Shown piece by piece: positions 15,419 to 25,181 of a DNA stretch of 64,000 bases. Each line of letters begins with the position of its first letter. The stretch's first letter is position 1. Where the stretch lies: NCBI GenBank assembly GCA_018228645.1, contig CP073693.1, forward strand, positions 2,614,416 to 2,678,415. The letters are read 5' to 3'. The stretch is from Clostridiaceae bacterium Marseille-Q4143. GTDB lineage: Bacteria > Bacillota > Clostridia > Lachnospirales > Lachnospiraceae. The notes under the pieces were generated by a model. That model saw only the letters and a program-made list of their open reading frames with translations. It made no database searches and was not told the DNA's origin. The position numbers were made by a program, and so were the translations under genes.

Positions 15419-16534
15419 ATGAAAATTATCAACGCAAAGGTATATACAGAAGAAGGTATTTTTGAAAAGAAAGACGTATATACGGACGGAGAATTGATTT
15501 CCGGGAAAAGCGGCGATGACGAAGTACTGGATGCAGAAGGCTGTTATCTGATTCCCGGACTTACTGATATTCATTTCCATGGATGCGTGGGACATGATTT
15601 TTGTGATGGTACGCATGAGTCCATTGAGGCAATGGCAATGTATGAGGCATCTCAGGGAATTACCACCATTGTTCCGGCAACCATGACACTGGGAGAAGAT
15701 ACCCTTCAGAAGATCTGTGAAGCAGCAGCTTCCTACCGGAACGAAAAAGGTGCAACTCTCTGCGGTATCAACATGGAGGGACCATTCATTGCCATGGCAA
15801 AAAAAGGTGCCCAGAATGGAGATTTCGTACACAAACCGGATGCAGAGATGTTCCGAAGACTTAATAAAGCATCCGGCGGCATGGTGAAGCTTCTTGCTAT
15901 CGCACCGGAAGTTGATGGAGCAAAAGAGTGCATCGAAGCGTTGAAAGACGAAGTGGTTCTTTCTGTTGCGCATACGACTGCAGACTATGAGGAAGCATCT
16001 GAGGCATTTGAACATGGTGTTCATCATGTGACTCATCTTTATAATGCCATGTCAGGACTTTCTCATCGCGCACCGGGAGTGGTAGGTGCGGCTGCGGATC
16101 ATGAAAATGTGGAAGCAGAGATGATCTGCGATGGCATTCATATCCATCCGGCAACGGTGAGACAGACTTTTAAGATGTTTGGAGATGACAGGATTATCCT
16201 AATCAGTGATTCCATGGAAGCAACGGGAATGCCGGACGGCGAATACGCACTGGGTGGTCAGAAGGTCATCAAGACCGGTAATCTGGCCGCACTGGAAGAT
16301 GGTACGATTGCAGGTTCCGCGACAAACCTGATGGATTGTGTGCGGGTAGTTGTACAGAAGATGCGGATTCCATTGGAAAGTGCTGTAAAATGTGCAGCTG
16401 TGAACTCTGCAAAATCTGTCGGTATCTATGATCAGTACGGAAGCATCACACCGGGCAAAAAAGCAAACCTGGTTCTTCTGAAAGAAGAGGATTTAAGTAC
16501 AGTACAGGTGATTCTGAGAGGGCAGAAACTGTAA
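15419..16534 (+). CDS. nagA: N-acetylglucosamine-6-phosphate deacetylase
   Basis: Amidohydrolase that makes glucosamine 6-phosphate for NagB. 371 residues. Metal-site motifs are 'LTDIHFHGCVGHDFCDG' (about 49-65), 'NMEGPF' near 116, 'SVAHTTADY' (about 181-189) and the catalytic Asp in 'LISDSMEATGMPDG' (about 262-275). AGGAGG is upstream of the ATG. Ends just before a bidirectional terminator shared with prs. Confidence 0.96.
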   Translation: MKIINAKVYTEEGIFEKKDVYTDGELISGKSGDDEVLDAEGCYLIPGLTDIHFHGCVGHDFCDGTHESIEAMAMYEASQGITTIVPATMTLGEDTLQKICEAAASYRNEKGATLCGINMEGPFIAMAKKGAQNGDFVHKPDAEMFRRLNKASGGMVKLLAIAPEVDGAKECIEALKDEVVLSVAHTTADYEEASEAFEHGVHHVTHLYNAMSGLSHRAPGVVGAAADHENVEAEMICDGIHIHPATVRQTFKMFGDDRIILISDSMEATGMPDGEYALGGQKVIKTGNLAALEDGTIAGSATNLMDCVRVVVQKMRIPLESAVKCAAVNSAKSVGIYDQYGSITPGKKANLVLLKEEDLSTVQVILRGQKL

Positions 16535-16549
16535 TGTATACAAAAAAGA

Positions 16550-16586
16550 GGCAGAACACTTTATATTTGAAGTGTTCTGCCTTTTC
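16550..16586. terminator. Bidirectional terminator between nagA and prs
   Basis: GGCAGAACACTT (16550-16561) pairs perfectly with AAGTGTTCTGCC (16570-16581), with TTTT after it on the plus strand and an A-run (T-run on minus) before it. Serves both convergent genes. Confidence 0.9.
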
Positions 16587-16594
16587 CTATTTTA

Positions 16595-17761
16595 TTATTT
16601 CATGCGCTCCAACAGTCTCCGAATACGTTCCGTCGGATCATTGACATGTTCGGTAGATACATCGTGGTTGATACAGTCGATGATTGCTGCAAGAAACTTG
16701 GTCATATTGGCTTCCGTGTAATAAGGGCGGGAGAGCAGTTCTGGTGACTGGTAGACCAGATTCGTGGTGATGACTTTGCTGATATAACCTTTCTCATGAT
16801 ATTCATCGAATTTTTCCAGTCCGTCTGTGAAAAGACCAAATGCCGCGCAGACGAAGACTCTGTTGGCACCACGGTCCTTGATCTGATGGGCAACATCCAG
16901 CATGCTCTCGCCGGAAGAAATAATATCGTCAATAATGATGACATCTTTGCCATGGAGATCGTCGCCAAGGAATTCATGGGCAACGATGGGGTTTTTGCCG
17001 TTGACAATTGTGGAATAGTCACGGCGTTTATAGAACATACCCATGTCCACACCCAGGACACCGGCGAAATACACAGCACGTCCCATAGCCCCTTCATCCG
17101 GGCTGATAACCATCAGATGGTCTTTGTCGATCTGCAGATCCGGAACGGCACGGGACAGAGCTTTGATATACTGATATGGAGGATTGAAACTGTCAAAACC
17201 ATACAGTGGAATCGCATTGCAGACACGGGGATCATGGGCATCGAATGTGATGATGTTGGAGACACCCATATCAATCAGCTCCTGAAGAGCAAACGCACAG
17301 TCCAGGGATTCTCTCTGGCTTCTTTTGTGCTGTCTGCTTTCATACAGGAATGGCATGACAACGTTGATTCTTCTTGCTTTTCCGTTTGCCGCAGAGATGA
17401 TTCGTTTGATATCCTGATAATGGTCATCCGGAGACATATGATTTTCATGTCCGCACACTTTGTAGGTCAGGCTGTAGTTCATAACGTCTGCGAGAATGAA
17501 AAGATCATCACCGCGAACGGATTCATAAAGGATACCTTTTGCCTCACCGCTTCCAAAACGCGGGCAGGAGCTTTTTAACAGATAAGTTTCTTCGTGATAA
17601 CCATGAAAGTTTGGTGTATCCTGGAATTCCTGATTTCCTTTTTCACGAAAATCTACCAGATATTTATCAACCTCTTTTGCAAGATCACGGCATCCCTCCA
17701 GTGCCACAATTTTTAATGGCGCAATGGGAAGGATTTTTTCATATGAGTAATTTTCGGACAT
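16595..17761 (-). CDS. prs: Ribose-phosphate pyrophosphokinase, long clostridial form
   Basis: Makes PRPP from ribose 5-phosphate and ATP for nucleotide, His and Trp synthesis. 388 residues, about 70 longer than the common 315-residue enzyme; the excess is mainly N-terminal and in the region 40-100. 'FLYESRQHKR' (about 138-147), 'ISPDEGAMGRA' (about 219-229), 'FYKRRDYS' and the PRPP loop 'DVIIIDDIISSGESM' (about 269-283) are visible. The PRPP loop departs from the usual DDMIDTAGT. Long forms of this type occur in Lachnospiraceae. GGAGG precedes the ATG. Confidence 0.9.
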   Translation of the reverse strand: MSENYSYEKILPIAPLKIVALEGCRDLAKEVDKYLVDFREKGNQEFQDTPNFHGYHEETYLLKSSCPRFGSGEAKGILYESVRGDDLFILADVMNYSLTYKVCGHENHMSPDDHYQDIKRIISAANGKARRINVVMPFLYESRQHKRSQRESLDCAFALQELIDMGVSNIITFDAHDPRVCNAIPLYGFDSFNPPYQYIKALSRAVPDLQIDKDHLMVISPDEGAMGRAVYFAGVLGVDMGMFYKRRDYSTIVNGKNPIVAHEFLGDDLHGKDVIIIDDIISSGESMLDVAHQIKDRGANRVFVCAAFGLFTDGLEKFDEYHEKGYISKVITTNLVYQSPELLSRPYYTEANMTKFLAAIIDCINHDVSTEHVNDPTERIRRLLERMK

Positions 17762-17799
17762 GACGTTCCTCCAGTCTTAAATATGCATAACTACTTATA

Positions 17800-17829
17800 T
17801 TTATATCATCTTTCTGTAGAGACCGTCAA
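17800..17829 (-). promoter_or_regulatory. Promoter of prs
   Basis: On the minus strand TTGACG (17829-17824), an 18-base spacer and TATAAA (17805-17800). Leader of about 30 bases to the prs ATG. Confidence 0.6.
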
Positions 17830-17838
17830 GCCATACAG

Positions 17839-17867
17839 TTGCAATTTGCAGGCAAATCCTGTATAGT
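17839..17867 (+). promoter_or_regulatory. Promoter of the DUF512-der group
   Basis: TTGCAA (17839-17844), a 17-base spacer and TATAGT (17862-17867), divergent from the prs promoter 10 bases away. Start near 17874, about 30 bases before the ATG. Confidence 0.65.
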
Positions 17868-17904
17868 AAAGGAAAAAAGATACTATGATAAGGTGAATTT
17901 ATAG

Positions 17905-19209
17905 ATGGAACATATTGTTAGTGCAGTGACTCCGGGCAGCATTGCCGAGGAGATGGAGATCGAACCGGGTGATGTGCTGGTATCGGTCAACGGACAGGAA
18001 CCGGAAGATGTCTTTGACTATCGGTACCTGATGAATGAAGAAGAAGTGCTCGTTGTGATCCGCAAGCCGGATGGCGAAGAGTGGGAACTGGAGATTGAAA
18101 AAGAATATGAAGACGATCTGGGAATGGAATTTGAAAACGGTCTGATGGATGATTACCGTTCCTGCAGAAATAAGTGCATGTTCTGCTTTATCGACCAGCT
18201 GCCAAAAGGCATGCGGGATACTCTTTACTTTAAGGATGATGATTCCCGTCTTTCTTTCCTTCAGGGAAATTATCTGACACTCACCAATATGAGCGAACAT
18301 GATCTGGAGAAAATTATCTATTACAAACTTTCCCCTATTAATATTTCCTTTCAGGCGACCAATCCAGAACTTCGCTGCAAAATGCTTCACAACCGGTTTG
18401 CAGGTGATGTGATGGACAAGGTCCGAAGGCTCAAAGAAGCGGGCATTATGATGAACGGCCAGATTGTTCTTTGTCGTGGGGTGAACGATGGAGAGGAATT
18501 GGATCGTTCGATCCGGGATCTGGTAACGCTGATGCCGGAGCTTCAGAGCGTGTCGGTGGTACCGGTGGGGCTTACCCGTTATCGTGATGGACTGTATCCG
18601 TTGGAACCGTTTACCAAAGAGGATGCCTGCAAGGTGCTGGATCTGATCCACAGCTGGCAGGAAAAACTGCTAAAGGAATATGGAACACATTTTATTCATG
18701 CGGGAGATGAATGGTATATTCTTGCAGAACGGCCCATGCCGGAGGAAACGACGTATGATGGCTATCTTCAGCTGGAAAATGGTGTCGGTATGGTACGGCT
18801 TCTGAAAGAAGAAGTGGATGCGTATCTTAAGAAACTTCCGGGAGACGACCGTAAAAGGAGAGTGACCATTGCCACAGGAGAACTGGCAGCTCCGTACTTG
18901 CGGGAGCATGCGGCATCTATCCAGAAGAAATATCCAGGTGTGGAAGTACAGGTCATTACAGTGAAAAATGAATTTTTCGGCGGGAAGATTACGGTTGCCG
19001 GGCTTCTGACCGGGCAGGATCTGGTGAAGCAGCTGAAGGGAAAAGACCTGGGAGAAGAACTGCTGCTTTCCATAAATATGCTCAAAAGCGATGAACCGAT
19101 ATTCCTGGATGATATGACTGTTGAGCAGTTACAAACTGCTTTACAAATCAAAGTATCCATAGTAGAATCAAGCGGAAATGATTTTGTAAATTGTATTTTA
19201 AACGAATAG
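17905..19209 (+). CDS. DUF512 radical SAM protein with N-terminal PDZ domain
   Basis: 434 residues. A PDZ-like domain (about 1-70, '[20 protein letters not shown]') precedes a radical-SAM-type core with the iron-sulfur cysteines in 'CRNKCMFCF' (about 88-96), and a C-terminal DUF512 domain (about 210-420) follows. This arrangement is conserved next to der in clostridia and cyanobacteria. Its substrate is unknown. The neighbourhood (Der, PlsY, GpsA) hints at a ribosome- or envelope-linked role, but that is inference. Der starts 16 bases downstream. Confidence 0.88.
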   Translation: MEHIVSAVTPGSIAEEMEIEPGDVLVSVNGQEPEDVFDYRYLMNEEEVLVVIRKPDGEEWELEIEKEYEDDLGMEFENGLMDDYRSCRNKCMFCFIDQLPKGMRDTLYFKDDDSRLSFLQGNYLTLTNMSEHDLEKIIYYKLSPINISFQATNPELRCKMLHNRFAGDVMDKVRRLKEAGIMMNGQIVLCRGVNDGEELDRSIRDLVTLMPELQSVSVVPVGLTRYRDGLYPLEPFTKEDACKVLDLIHSWQEKLLKEYGTHFIHAGDEWYILAERPMPEETTYDGYLQLENGVGMVRLLKEEVDAYLKKLPGDDRKRRVTIATGELAAPYLREHAASIQKKYPGVEVQVITVKNEFFGGKITVAGLLTGQDLVKQLKGKDLGEELLLSINMLKSDEPIFLDDMTVEQLQTALQIKVSIVESSGNDFVNCILNE

Positions 19210-19225
19210 AGAGAAGAGGTATGAA

Positions 19226-20551
19226 ATGAGTAAACCAGTAGTAGCAATTGTGGGGCGTCCCAATGTGGGAAAATCCACCCTTTTTAATGCACTGGCGGGA
19301 GAGAATATCTCCATTATCAAAGATACGCCGGGCGTTACCAGAGACCGTATTTATGCAGACGTTACATGGCTTGACCATGCGTTTACTCTGATTGATACCG
19401 GTGGTATTGAGCCGGACAGCAGTGATATTATCCTGTCTCAGATGAGAGAGCAGGCACAGATTGCCATTGATACGGCAGATGTGATCATTTTCCTGGTGGA
19501 TGTGCGCCAGGGACTTCAGGATGCAGATTCCAAGGTGGCAGATATGCTGCGCCGTTCCCATAAACCGGTCATTCTGGTTGTGAACAAAGTAGACAGTTTC
19601 CAGAAATTCATGGCAGATGTCTATGAGTTTTATAATCTGGGAATCGGTGATCCAGTACCAGTATCCGCATCTTCCCGCCTGGGAATCGGTGACATGCTTG
19701 ATGAAGTAGTCAAACATTTCCCGGAGAAGGCAGAAGCACAGGATGAGGATGACAGACCGAAGGTTGCTGTAGTCGGAAAACCGAACGTAGGAAAATCTTC
19801 TATCGTCAATAAGCTTTCCGGAAATAACCGGGTGATTGTTTCTGATATCGCGGGCACCACCCGTGATGCTATTGATACGGATATCCGCTGGAATGGAAAA
19901 GAGTATATTTTTATTGACACCGCAGGTTTAAGAAGAAAGAACAAGATTAAAGAAGAACTGGAGCGCTACAGCATTATCCGTACAGTAACTGCTGTTGAGC
20001 GTGCAGATGTGGTAGTCGTAGTGATTGATGCGAAGGAAGGCGTTACTGAGCAGGATGCCAAAATTGCAGGAATTGCTCACGAGAGAGGCAAGGGTATCAT
20101 TATTGCAGTCAATAAATGGGATGCCATTGAGAAAAATGATAAGACTATCTATGAATTTACGAGAAAAGTAAGAGAGACCCTTTCTTTTATGCCATATGCA
20201 GAGATTTTATTTATCTCCGCAGTCAGCGGACAGCGTCTCCCGAAACTGTTTGAGACCATTGATATGGTCATTGAAAATCAGACGCTTCGAGTACAGACCG
20301 GTGTACTCAATGAAATCGTGACAGAAGCAGTTGCCATGCAGCAGCCGCCTTCAGATAAAGGAAAGAGACTGAAGATTTTCTATGTGACACAGGTAGCGGT
20401 AAAACCGCCTACATTTGTCATTTTTGTCAATGATAAAGAGCTGATGCATTTCTCCTACGTTCGTTATCTGGAGAACAAGATCAGGGAGTCCTTCGGATTT
20501 AAGGGCACTTCTTTGAAATTCATTATACGTGAGAGAAAGGAATCAGACTGA
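19226..20551 (+). CDS. der: Ribosome-associated double GTPase Der (EngA)
   Basis: Essential 50S assembly factor with two tandem GTPase domains and a KH-like C-terminal domain. 441 residues. First P-loop '[12 protein letters not shown]' (about 10-21), second '[12 protein letters not shown]' (about 183-194); 'DTGGIE', 'DTAGLR', 'NKVD' and 'NKWD' are all present. KH-like domain from about 350. GAAGAGG lies 6 bases upstream of the ATG. plsY begins 1 base after the stop. Confidence 0.97.
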   Translation: MSKPVVAIVGRPNVGKSTLFNALAGENISIIKDTPGVTRDRIYADVTWLDHAFTLIDTGGIEPDSSDIILSQMREQAQIAIDTADVIIFLVDVRQGLQDADSKVADMLRRSHKPVILVVNKVDSFQKFMADVYEFYNLGIGDPVPVSASSRLGIGDMLDEVVKHFPEKAEAQDEDDRPKVAVVGKPNVGKSSIVNKLSGNNRVIVSDIAGTTRDAIDTDIRWNGKEYIFIDTAGLRRKNKIKEELERYSIIRTVTAVERADVVVVVIDAKEGVTEQDAKIAGIAHERGKGIIIAVNKWDAIEKNDKTIYEFTRKVRETLSFMPYAEILFISAVSGQRLPKLFETIDMVIENQTLRVQTGVLNEIVTEAVAMQQPPSDKGKRLKIFYVTQVAVKPPTFVIFVNDKELMHFSYVRYLENKIRESFGFKGTSLKFIIRERKESD

Positions 20552-20552
20552 T

Positions 20553-21188
20553 ATGGAACGCATCGTATGTCTGGCGATCGGATATCTGTTCGGAATATTC
20601 CAGACCGCGTATATCTATGGAAAAATGAACGGAATTGATATCCGGGAATACGGAAGTGGTAATGCGGGAACTACCAATGCCCTTCGTGTCCTTGGAAAGA
20701 AAGCAGGAGTGATCGTACTCCTGGGAGATGTGGCAAAAACAGTGCTTGCTGTTGTTCTGGTAAAAGTTATTTTTGCACGAACACATGGTGATATGCTTCC
20801 GCTGCTTGGTATGTATGCTGCTGCCGGAGCTATTCTGGGACATAATTTTCCGGTACAGCTTGGTTTCCGCGGCGGTAAAGGAATTGCCTGCACAGCAGGA
20901 CTGGTGCTGACGTTGGGACCAATTGTGACGATTCTGGAGGCAGTTACCTTCCTTTTGACAGTAGGACTGACCAGATATGTATCTCTGGGATCCATTTTGG
21001 TAGTCATTGAACTGGTCATTGATATTGCAGTTCTTGGACAGAGAGGGTATTATGGAATGAGTCAGGGACATTTACTGGAATTTTATCTGGTTTGTACAGC
21101 ACTTTCCCTGATGGCCATTTATCGTCACAGAACGAATATCAAACGCCTGTTAAGCGGAACAGAAAATAAAATTTTTCAGAAAAAATAA
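20553..21188 (+). CDS. plsY: Glycerol-3-phosphate acyltransferase PlsY
   Basis: Membrane enzyme using acyl-phosphate to acylate glycerol 3-phosphate, the first step of phospholipid synthesis. 211 residues with about five membrane segments. Conserved loops 'DIREYGSGNAGTTNALRVLG' (about 28-47), 'GHNFPVQLGFRGGKGIAC' (about 97-114) and a third loop near 'TRYVSLGS' are present. ATG at 20553, with AAAGGA about 11 bases upstream. gpsA, which makes its substrate, is next. Confidence 0.95.
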   Translation: MERIVCLAIGYLFGIFQTAYIYGKMNGIDIREYGSGNAGTTNALRVLGKKAGVIVLLGDVAKTVLAVVLVKVIFARTHGDMLPLLGMYAAAGAILGHNFPVQLGFRGGKGIACTAGLVLTLGPIVTILEAVTFLLTVGLTRYVSLGSILVVIELVIDIAVLGQRGYYGMSQGHLLEFYLVCTALSLMAIYRHRTNIKRLLSGTENKIFQKK

Positions 21189-21215
21189 TGGTTTTGGCGG
21201 AGAGGAGATTGAGCT

Positions 21216-22226
21216 ATGGCAAAAGCAGGAGTCATCGGCTCAGGAAGCTGGGGAACAGCTCTGGCGAGAGTCTTAAGCAAAAACGGACATGAAGTGACGT
21301 TGTGGTCCCGACGGGAAGAAGAATCCCGCATGCTCAGAGAGGAGCGGGAAAACAAGTCAAAGCTTCCGGGGGTAAAACTTCCGGATGACATTCTATGTAC
21401 TACGGATCTGGAACAGACCGTAGAGGGAAAAGATATTCTTGTACTGGCAACGGCATCCCCGTCCATCCGCAGCATGGCAAAAAAAATGGCGCCGTACGTG
21501 GCAGCGGGACAGCTTATTGTGGATGTGTCCAAGGGAATTGAAGAAAGTACACTGATGATCCTGACAGATGTGATTGCGCAGGAGATCCCACAATGCCGGG
21601 CAGCAGTCCTGTCCGGACCGAGCCATGCGGAAGAAGTGGGAAGAGACATTCCCACCACTGTGGTAGCAGGAGCAAAAGACCGGGAGACAGCGGAGTACAT
21701 TCAGAATCTCTTTATGAATAAGGTATTTCGTGTTTATACCAGTCCGGATATGTTAGGCATTGAACTGGGTGGTGCACTGAAAAATGTTATTGCGCTGGCG
21801 GCAGGAGCTGCAGATGGACTTGGCTGTGGGGACAATACCAAGGCAGCACTGATCACCAGAGGAATTGCGGAGATGAGCCGTCTGGGTGTGGCCATGGGTG
21901 GACATATCGAGACCTTTAACGGTCTGACAGGTATCGGTGATCTTATTGTTACCTGTGCCTCCATGCACAGCCGGAACCGGCGGGCAGGTATTCTCATCGG
22001 TCAGGGGAAGACGATGCAGGAAGCCATGGATGAAGTGAAGATGGTAGTGGAAGGTGTCAATTCTGCAAAAGCAGCAAAGACACTGGCAGAAAAATATGGA
22101 ATTGATATGCCGATTGTACAGGAAGTCAATCAAGTACTGTTTGAAGATAAACCGGCAAGGGAAGCCCTGGCAGACCTGATGCTCAGAGATAAGAAGATTG
22201 AGCACCCGGAACTGCCATGGAAATAA
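21216..22226 (+). CDS. gpsA: Glycerol-3-phosphate dehydrogenase [NAD(P)+]
   Basis: Reduces dihydroxyacetone phosphate to sn-glycerol 3-phosphate, the acceptor for PlsY. 336 residues. 'GVIGSGSWGTALA' (about 5-17) is the dinucleotide fold, 'SGPSHAEEV' (about 133-141) and 'GGALKNVIALAAGAADGLGCGDNTKAALITRG' around 184-215 hold the catalytic lysines (here K187-region), and 'HSRNRRAG' is near 251. GGAGAGGAGA precedes the ATG. Confidence 0.96.
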   Translation: MAKAGVIGSGSWGTALARVLSKNGHEVTLWSRREEESRMLREERENKSKLPGVKLPDDILCTTDLEQTVEGKDILVLATASPSIRSMAKKMAPYVAAGQLIVDVSKGIEESTLMILTDVIAQEIPQCRAAVLSGPSHAEEVGRDIPTTVVAGAKDRETAEYIQNLFMNKVFRVYTSPDMLGIELGGALKNVIALAAGAADGLGCGDNTKAALITRGIAEMSRLGVAMGGHIETFNGLTGIGDLIVTCASMHSRNRRAGILIGQGKTMQEAMDEVKMVVEGVNSAKAAKTLAEKYGIDMPIVQEVNQVLFEDKPAREALADLMLRDKKIEHPELPWK

Positions 22227-22257
22227 ATAATTTACTCACATGAAGGAGGACAAGGGA

Positions 22258-22941
22258 ATGGCAGGAATTATGAAAAGATTTGGGGATATTATGTCTGCGA
22301 ACCTGAATGCATTACTGGACAAGGCAGAGGACCCGGAGAAGATGGTAGATCAGTATCTGCGTAATCTGGAAAGTGATCTTGGAAAGGTAAAAGCTGAGAC
22401 TGCAGCTGTGATGGCGGAGGAGACAAAATGCAAACGCCAGCTGGATGAGTGTAATGAAGAGATTGCGAAGATGCAGCGTTATGCAGAAAAGGCCATTGTG
22501 GCTGGAAATGACAATGACGCCCGCCAGTTTCTGGAGAAAAAGCAGCAGCTCACATCCAAACAGGATGCACTTCAGAAATCTTATGATCTTGCCCATGGCA
22601 ATGCAGAGAAGATGCATGAGATGCATGATAAACTGGTAAAAGATATCAGTGATCTGAATGCCAGAAAAGATGCGATCAAGGCAAAGATGGCAGTTGCCAA
22701 GACACAGGAGAGACTGAATAAGATTGGAAACTCCGCAGCAGGTGCACAGAATAACATGTCTGCATTTGCGAAAATGGAAGAAAAAGCAGACCGTATGCTG
22801 GATCAGGCCAATGCCATGGCTGAACTGAATGCAGAAAAAGAAGACGACATTGACAGTCTTGCGGCAAAATATGATGATGACGGAGCTGGCTCTGCAGTGG
22901 ATGATGAGCTGGCTGCATTAAAAGCAAAAATGGGATTATAA
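22258..22941 (+). CDS. PspA/IM30 family membrane-stress protein
   Basis: 227-residue, almost wholly helical ESCRT-III-like protein that binds stressed membranes. Starts MAGIMKRFGDIMSANLNALLDKAEDP, the family N-terminus with its amphipathic helix, then long coiled coils (about 25-190). An upstream ATG at 22240 overlaps AAGGAGG, so the ATG at 22258 is the start. Followed by a zinc-ribbon and an SPFH protein, the same company kept by B. subtilis YdjF in the sigma-W operon ydjFGHI. Confidence 0.92.
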   Translation: MAGIMKRFGDIMSANLNALLDKAEDPEKMVDQYLRNLESDLGKVKAETAAVMAEETKCKRQLDECNEEIAKMQRYAEKAIVAGNDNDARQFLEKKQQLTSKQDALQKSYDLAHGNAEKMHEMHDKLVKDISDLNARKDAIKAKMAVAKTQERLNKIGNSAAGAQNNMSAFAKMEEKADRMLDQANAMAELNAEKEDDIDSLAAKYDDDGAGSAVDDELAALKAKMGL

Positions 22942-22948
22942 GAGTCAG

Positions 22949-22982
22949 ACTGCCGCAGAGAATGTCTTTGCGGCAGTTTCTG
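22949..22982 (+). terminator. Hairpin after pspA
   Basis: ACTGCCGCA (22949-22957) pairs with TGCGGCAGT (22969-22977), followed by only TTC. The poor T-tract suggests partial termination or a processing stem that leaves more PspA than downstream protein. Confidence 0.45.
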
Positions 22983-23011
22983 TACAGAAATAAAACGCGA
23001 GAGGAAAAACC

Positions 23012-24172
23012 GTGGGAGAAATCTACTATTGTAAAAACTGTGGTGGAGTCATGGAATTTGATGTGGCCACTCAGTCTTTGAAATGTCCGAACTGCGGGAC
23101 AGAAGAAAAAATTGAGGCAAACCGTCAGAGGGTAAAGGAACATAAGCTGACAGATTATGCAAAAAGAACGGTGAAGGCAGGAGAAAAGAAATCATCCACC
23201 ATGCAGTGTCCATCCTGCGGAGCGATGGTGGAAGTGGAGGCAACCAGCACGGCAAAAGACTGCCCGTATTGCGGCACACCTTTTGTACTGGCAGATAAAC
23301 AGATTGCGGCTATCCGGCCGGATGGTGTTGTCCCTTTCCAGATTGATAAAAACAAAGTGGGAGACTGTTTTCGCAAATGGATGAAAGGCAGATGGCTGGC
23401 TCCCGGAGAGTTAAAGCACCTGTATCAGCAGGATAAACTGCAGGGCATCTATATTCCCTATTGGACATTTGATGCAGACGCTGATGTGAATTATCGCGCA
23501 GAAGGCGGACGGGACCGACAGGTAACGCGAAAGGACAAGGACGGAAAGACCTATACGGAAGTGGTAACAGACTGGTATCCGGTAGCAGGCCATGTCAATC
23601 ATTTTTTTGATGATGTGCTGATTCATGCATCCAATCATCTGGATGAAAGTCTCATAGAGGGAATTGAGCCGTTCAATACCATGGATATTCCGGCTTATTC
23701 CCCGGATTATCTGTCCGGATACAGCTCGGAGATTTATACAGTGGATCTGAAGGATGCGCACCTCGCGGCAAAAACAAGAATGAGTGCGGCCCTTTACAGT
23801 ATGGTTGAACAGGATGTGTTGCGACGTTATGATCATGTGCGAAGTATTCGCATGGATGAGCATTATGATGCAGAAACCTATAAGCACGTGTTGCTTCCAG
23901 TCTATTCCACTGCTTATCGATATAAAAACAAGACCTATACGGTGCTGATTAATGGACAGACCGGGCGGGTGAAGGGCGAGTATCCGAAGAGTGTAGCGAA
24001 GATTACATTGATAATCCTTCTGGTACTGGCAATTATTGGTATGTTCTTCCTGGCAACATCTGGCGGCGAGGAAGATTATGGCCTGCAGAAGAATGAGACT
24101 GGGACGGTCTGCGAATATGAGGCAGATGAATTGACGCCTGCAGAATACATATGGATACAGGAGGTATCATAG
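23012..24172 (+). CDS. Double zinc-ribbon membrane protein (YdjG-like)
   Basis: 386 residues, GTG start with GAGAGG upstream. Two zinc ribbons are visible: 'CKNCGG...CPNCG' (about 7-30) and 'CPSCGA...CPYCG' (about 68-90). The middle is a mixed soluble domain (about 110-320) and one membrane segment lies near 330-348 ('LIILLVLAIIGMFF'). Some annotations call such proteins 'TFIIB-type zinc ribbon' or even PriA-like, but no helicase motif is present. Placed between PspA and SPFH genes, so likely part of an envelope-stress assembly (inferred). Confidence 0.8.
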   Translation: MGEIYYCKNCGGVMEFDVATQSLKCPNCGTEEKIEANRQRVKEHKLTDYAKRTVKAGEKKSSTMQCPSCGAMVEVEATSTAKDCPYCGTPFVLADKQIAAIRPDGVVPFQIDKNKVGDCFRKWMKGRWLAPGELKHLYQQDKLQGIYIPYWTFDADADVNYRAEGGRDRQVTRKDKDGKTYTEVVTDWYPVAGHVNHFFDDVLIHASNHLDESLIEGIEPFNTMDIPAYSPDYLSGYSSEIYTVDLKDAHLAAKTRMSAALYSMVEQDVLRRYDHVRSIRMDEHYDAETYKHVLLPVYSTAYRYKNKTYTVLINGQTGRVKGEYPKSVAKITLIILLVLAIIGMFFLATSGGEEDYGLQKNETGTVCEYEADELTPAEYIWIQEVS

Positions 24173-24175
24173 AAT

Positions 24176-25168
24176 ATGGGTTTATTTGGAAATCAGTTTG
24201 CCAATGTGGTAGAGTGGGAAGAATACAGAGATGATGTGCTGTTCTGGAAATGGAGCAACCGGGAAATTAAGAAAGGCAGCCGCCTGATTATCCGTCCGGG
24301 GCAGGATGCAATTTTCCTGTACAACGGAAAAGTAGAGGGTATTTTTACAGATGAGGGAAGCTTTGACATCGAGTCTGAGATTATCCCGTTCCTGTCTACC
24401 TTAAAAGGCTTCAAATTTGGCTTTAACAGCGGAATCCGCGCGGAAGTGCTGTTTATCAATACCAAAGAAGTGACCGTGAAATGGGGTACCAAGAATCCTA
24501 TTAACATTCCAGCACCGGGACTTCCTGCAGGTATGCCCATTCGTGCATTCGGAACTTTCTGCTGCAAGATCAGCGACCATGCGGCATTGATTGAGAAGAT
24601 TGCAGGTGTGAAACAGCAGTTCACTATCGATGATGTGAAAGAGCGTGTTACTTCCATGCTGGATCAGCTTCTGATGAAATGGATTGTGCGGGAAGGCAAA
24701 GATATGTTCAACCTGCAGGCCAATTCCTTTGACATTGCAAAAGGAATTCAGGAAGATTTGGATATGGAGATGATGAAGATCGGTATCAGCATTGCCGTCT
24801 TTAATATTTCCAGCTTTACCTATCCGGAAGAGATCCAGAAGATGGTAACCAAGACCGCATCCCAGAGCGTTGTCGGTGACATGGGACGTTATCAGCAGAT
24901 GTCCATGCTGGACGCCATGGCAAATGGAAATGGCGGCGGCCGTACGGCGTCTGATATGGCAGGCATGGCCATGGGCATGATGATGGGCCAGCAGATGGCG
25001 GGTCAGATGCAGCAGAATTTTGCAGGTCAGCAGGCACAGCAGCAGGCGGCCCCGGCTTCTTCCGGCAATACGGCAGCCCCGGCAGGCGGATGCAAATTCT
25101 GTCCGGAATGCGGTACAAAGACAGAGGGTATGAAATTCTGTCCGAACTGCGGAAAAAAACTGATGTAA
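24176..25168 (+). CDS. SPFH-domain protein with C-terminal zinc ribbon (YdjI-like)
   Basis: 330 residues. An N-terminal SPFH/'virion core protein' domain (about 1-215) is followed by a helix, a Gly/Met/Gln-rich linker (about 245-295) and a zinc ribbon of two CxxC pairs (CPECG, CPNCG) at the C-terminus. B. subtilis YdjI is the closest known relative; it recruits PspA to membranes there. Starts 3 bases after the preceding gene's stop. No transmembrane segment, so it is probably peripheral. Confidence 0.88.
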   Translation: MGLFGNQFANVVEWEEYRDDVLFWKWSNREIKKGSRLIIRPGQDAIFLYNGKVEGIFTDEGSFDIESEIIPFLSTLKGFKFGFNSGIRAEVLFINTKEVTVKWGTKNPINIPAPGLPAGMPIRAFGTFCCKISDHAALIEKIAGVKQQFTIDDVKERVTSMLDQLLMKWIVREGKDMFNLQANSFDIAKGIQEDLDMEMMKIGISIAVFNISSFTYPEEIQKMVTKTASQSVVGDMGRYQQMSMLDAMANGNGGGRTASDMAGMAMGMMMGQQMAGQMQQNFAGQQAQQQAAPASSGNTAAPAGGCKFCPECGTKTEGMKFCPNCGKKLM

Positions 25169-25181
25169 GAAGGAGAATGAT

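Noticed and set aside
14624..16036. Long open frame of 470 codons on the minus strand
   Set aside because: Lies antisense to nagB and nagA, whose motifs are unmistakable. The translation is rich in Cys, His and Phe and has no domain, as expected for a shadow of well-conserved genes.
16796..17578. 260-codon plus-strand open frame inside prs
   Set aside because: Antisense to the PRPP synthase core. Convergent terminators and promoters all fit prs on the minus strand.
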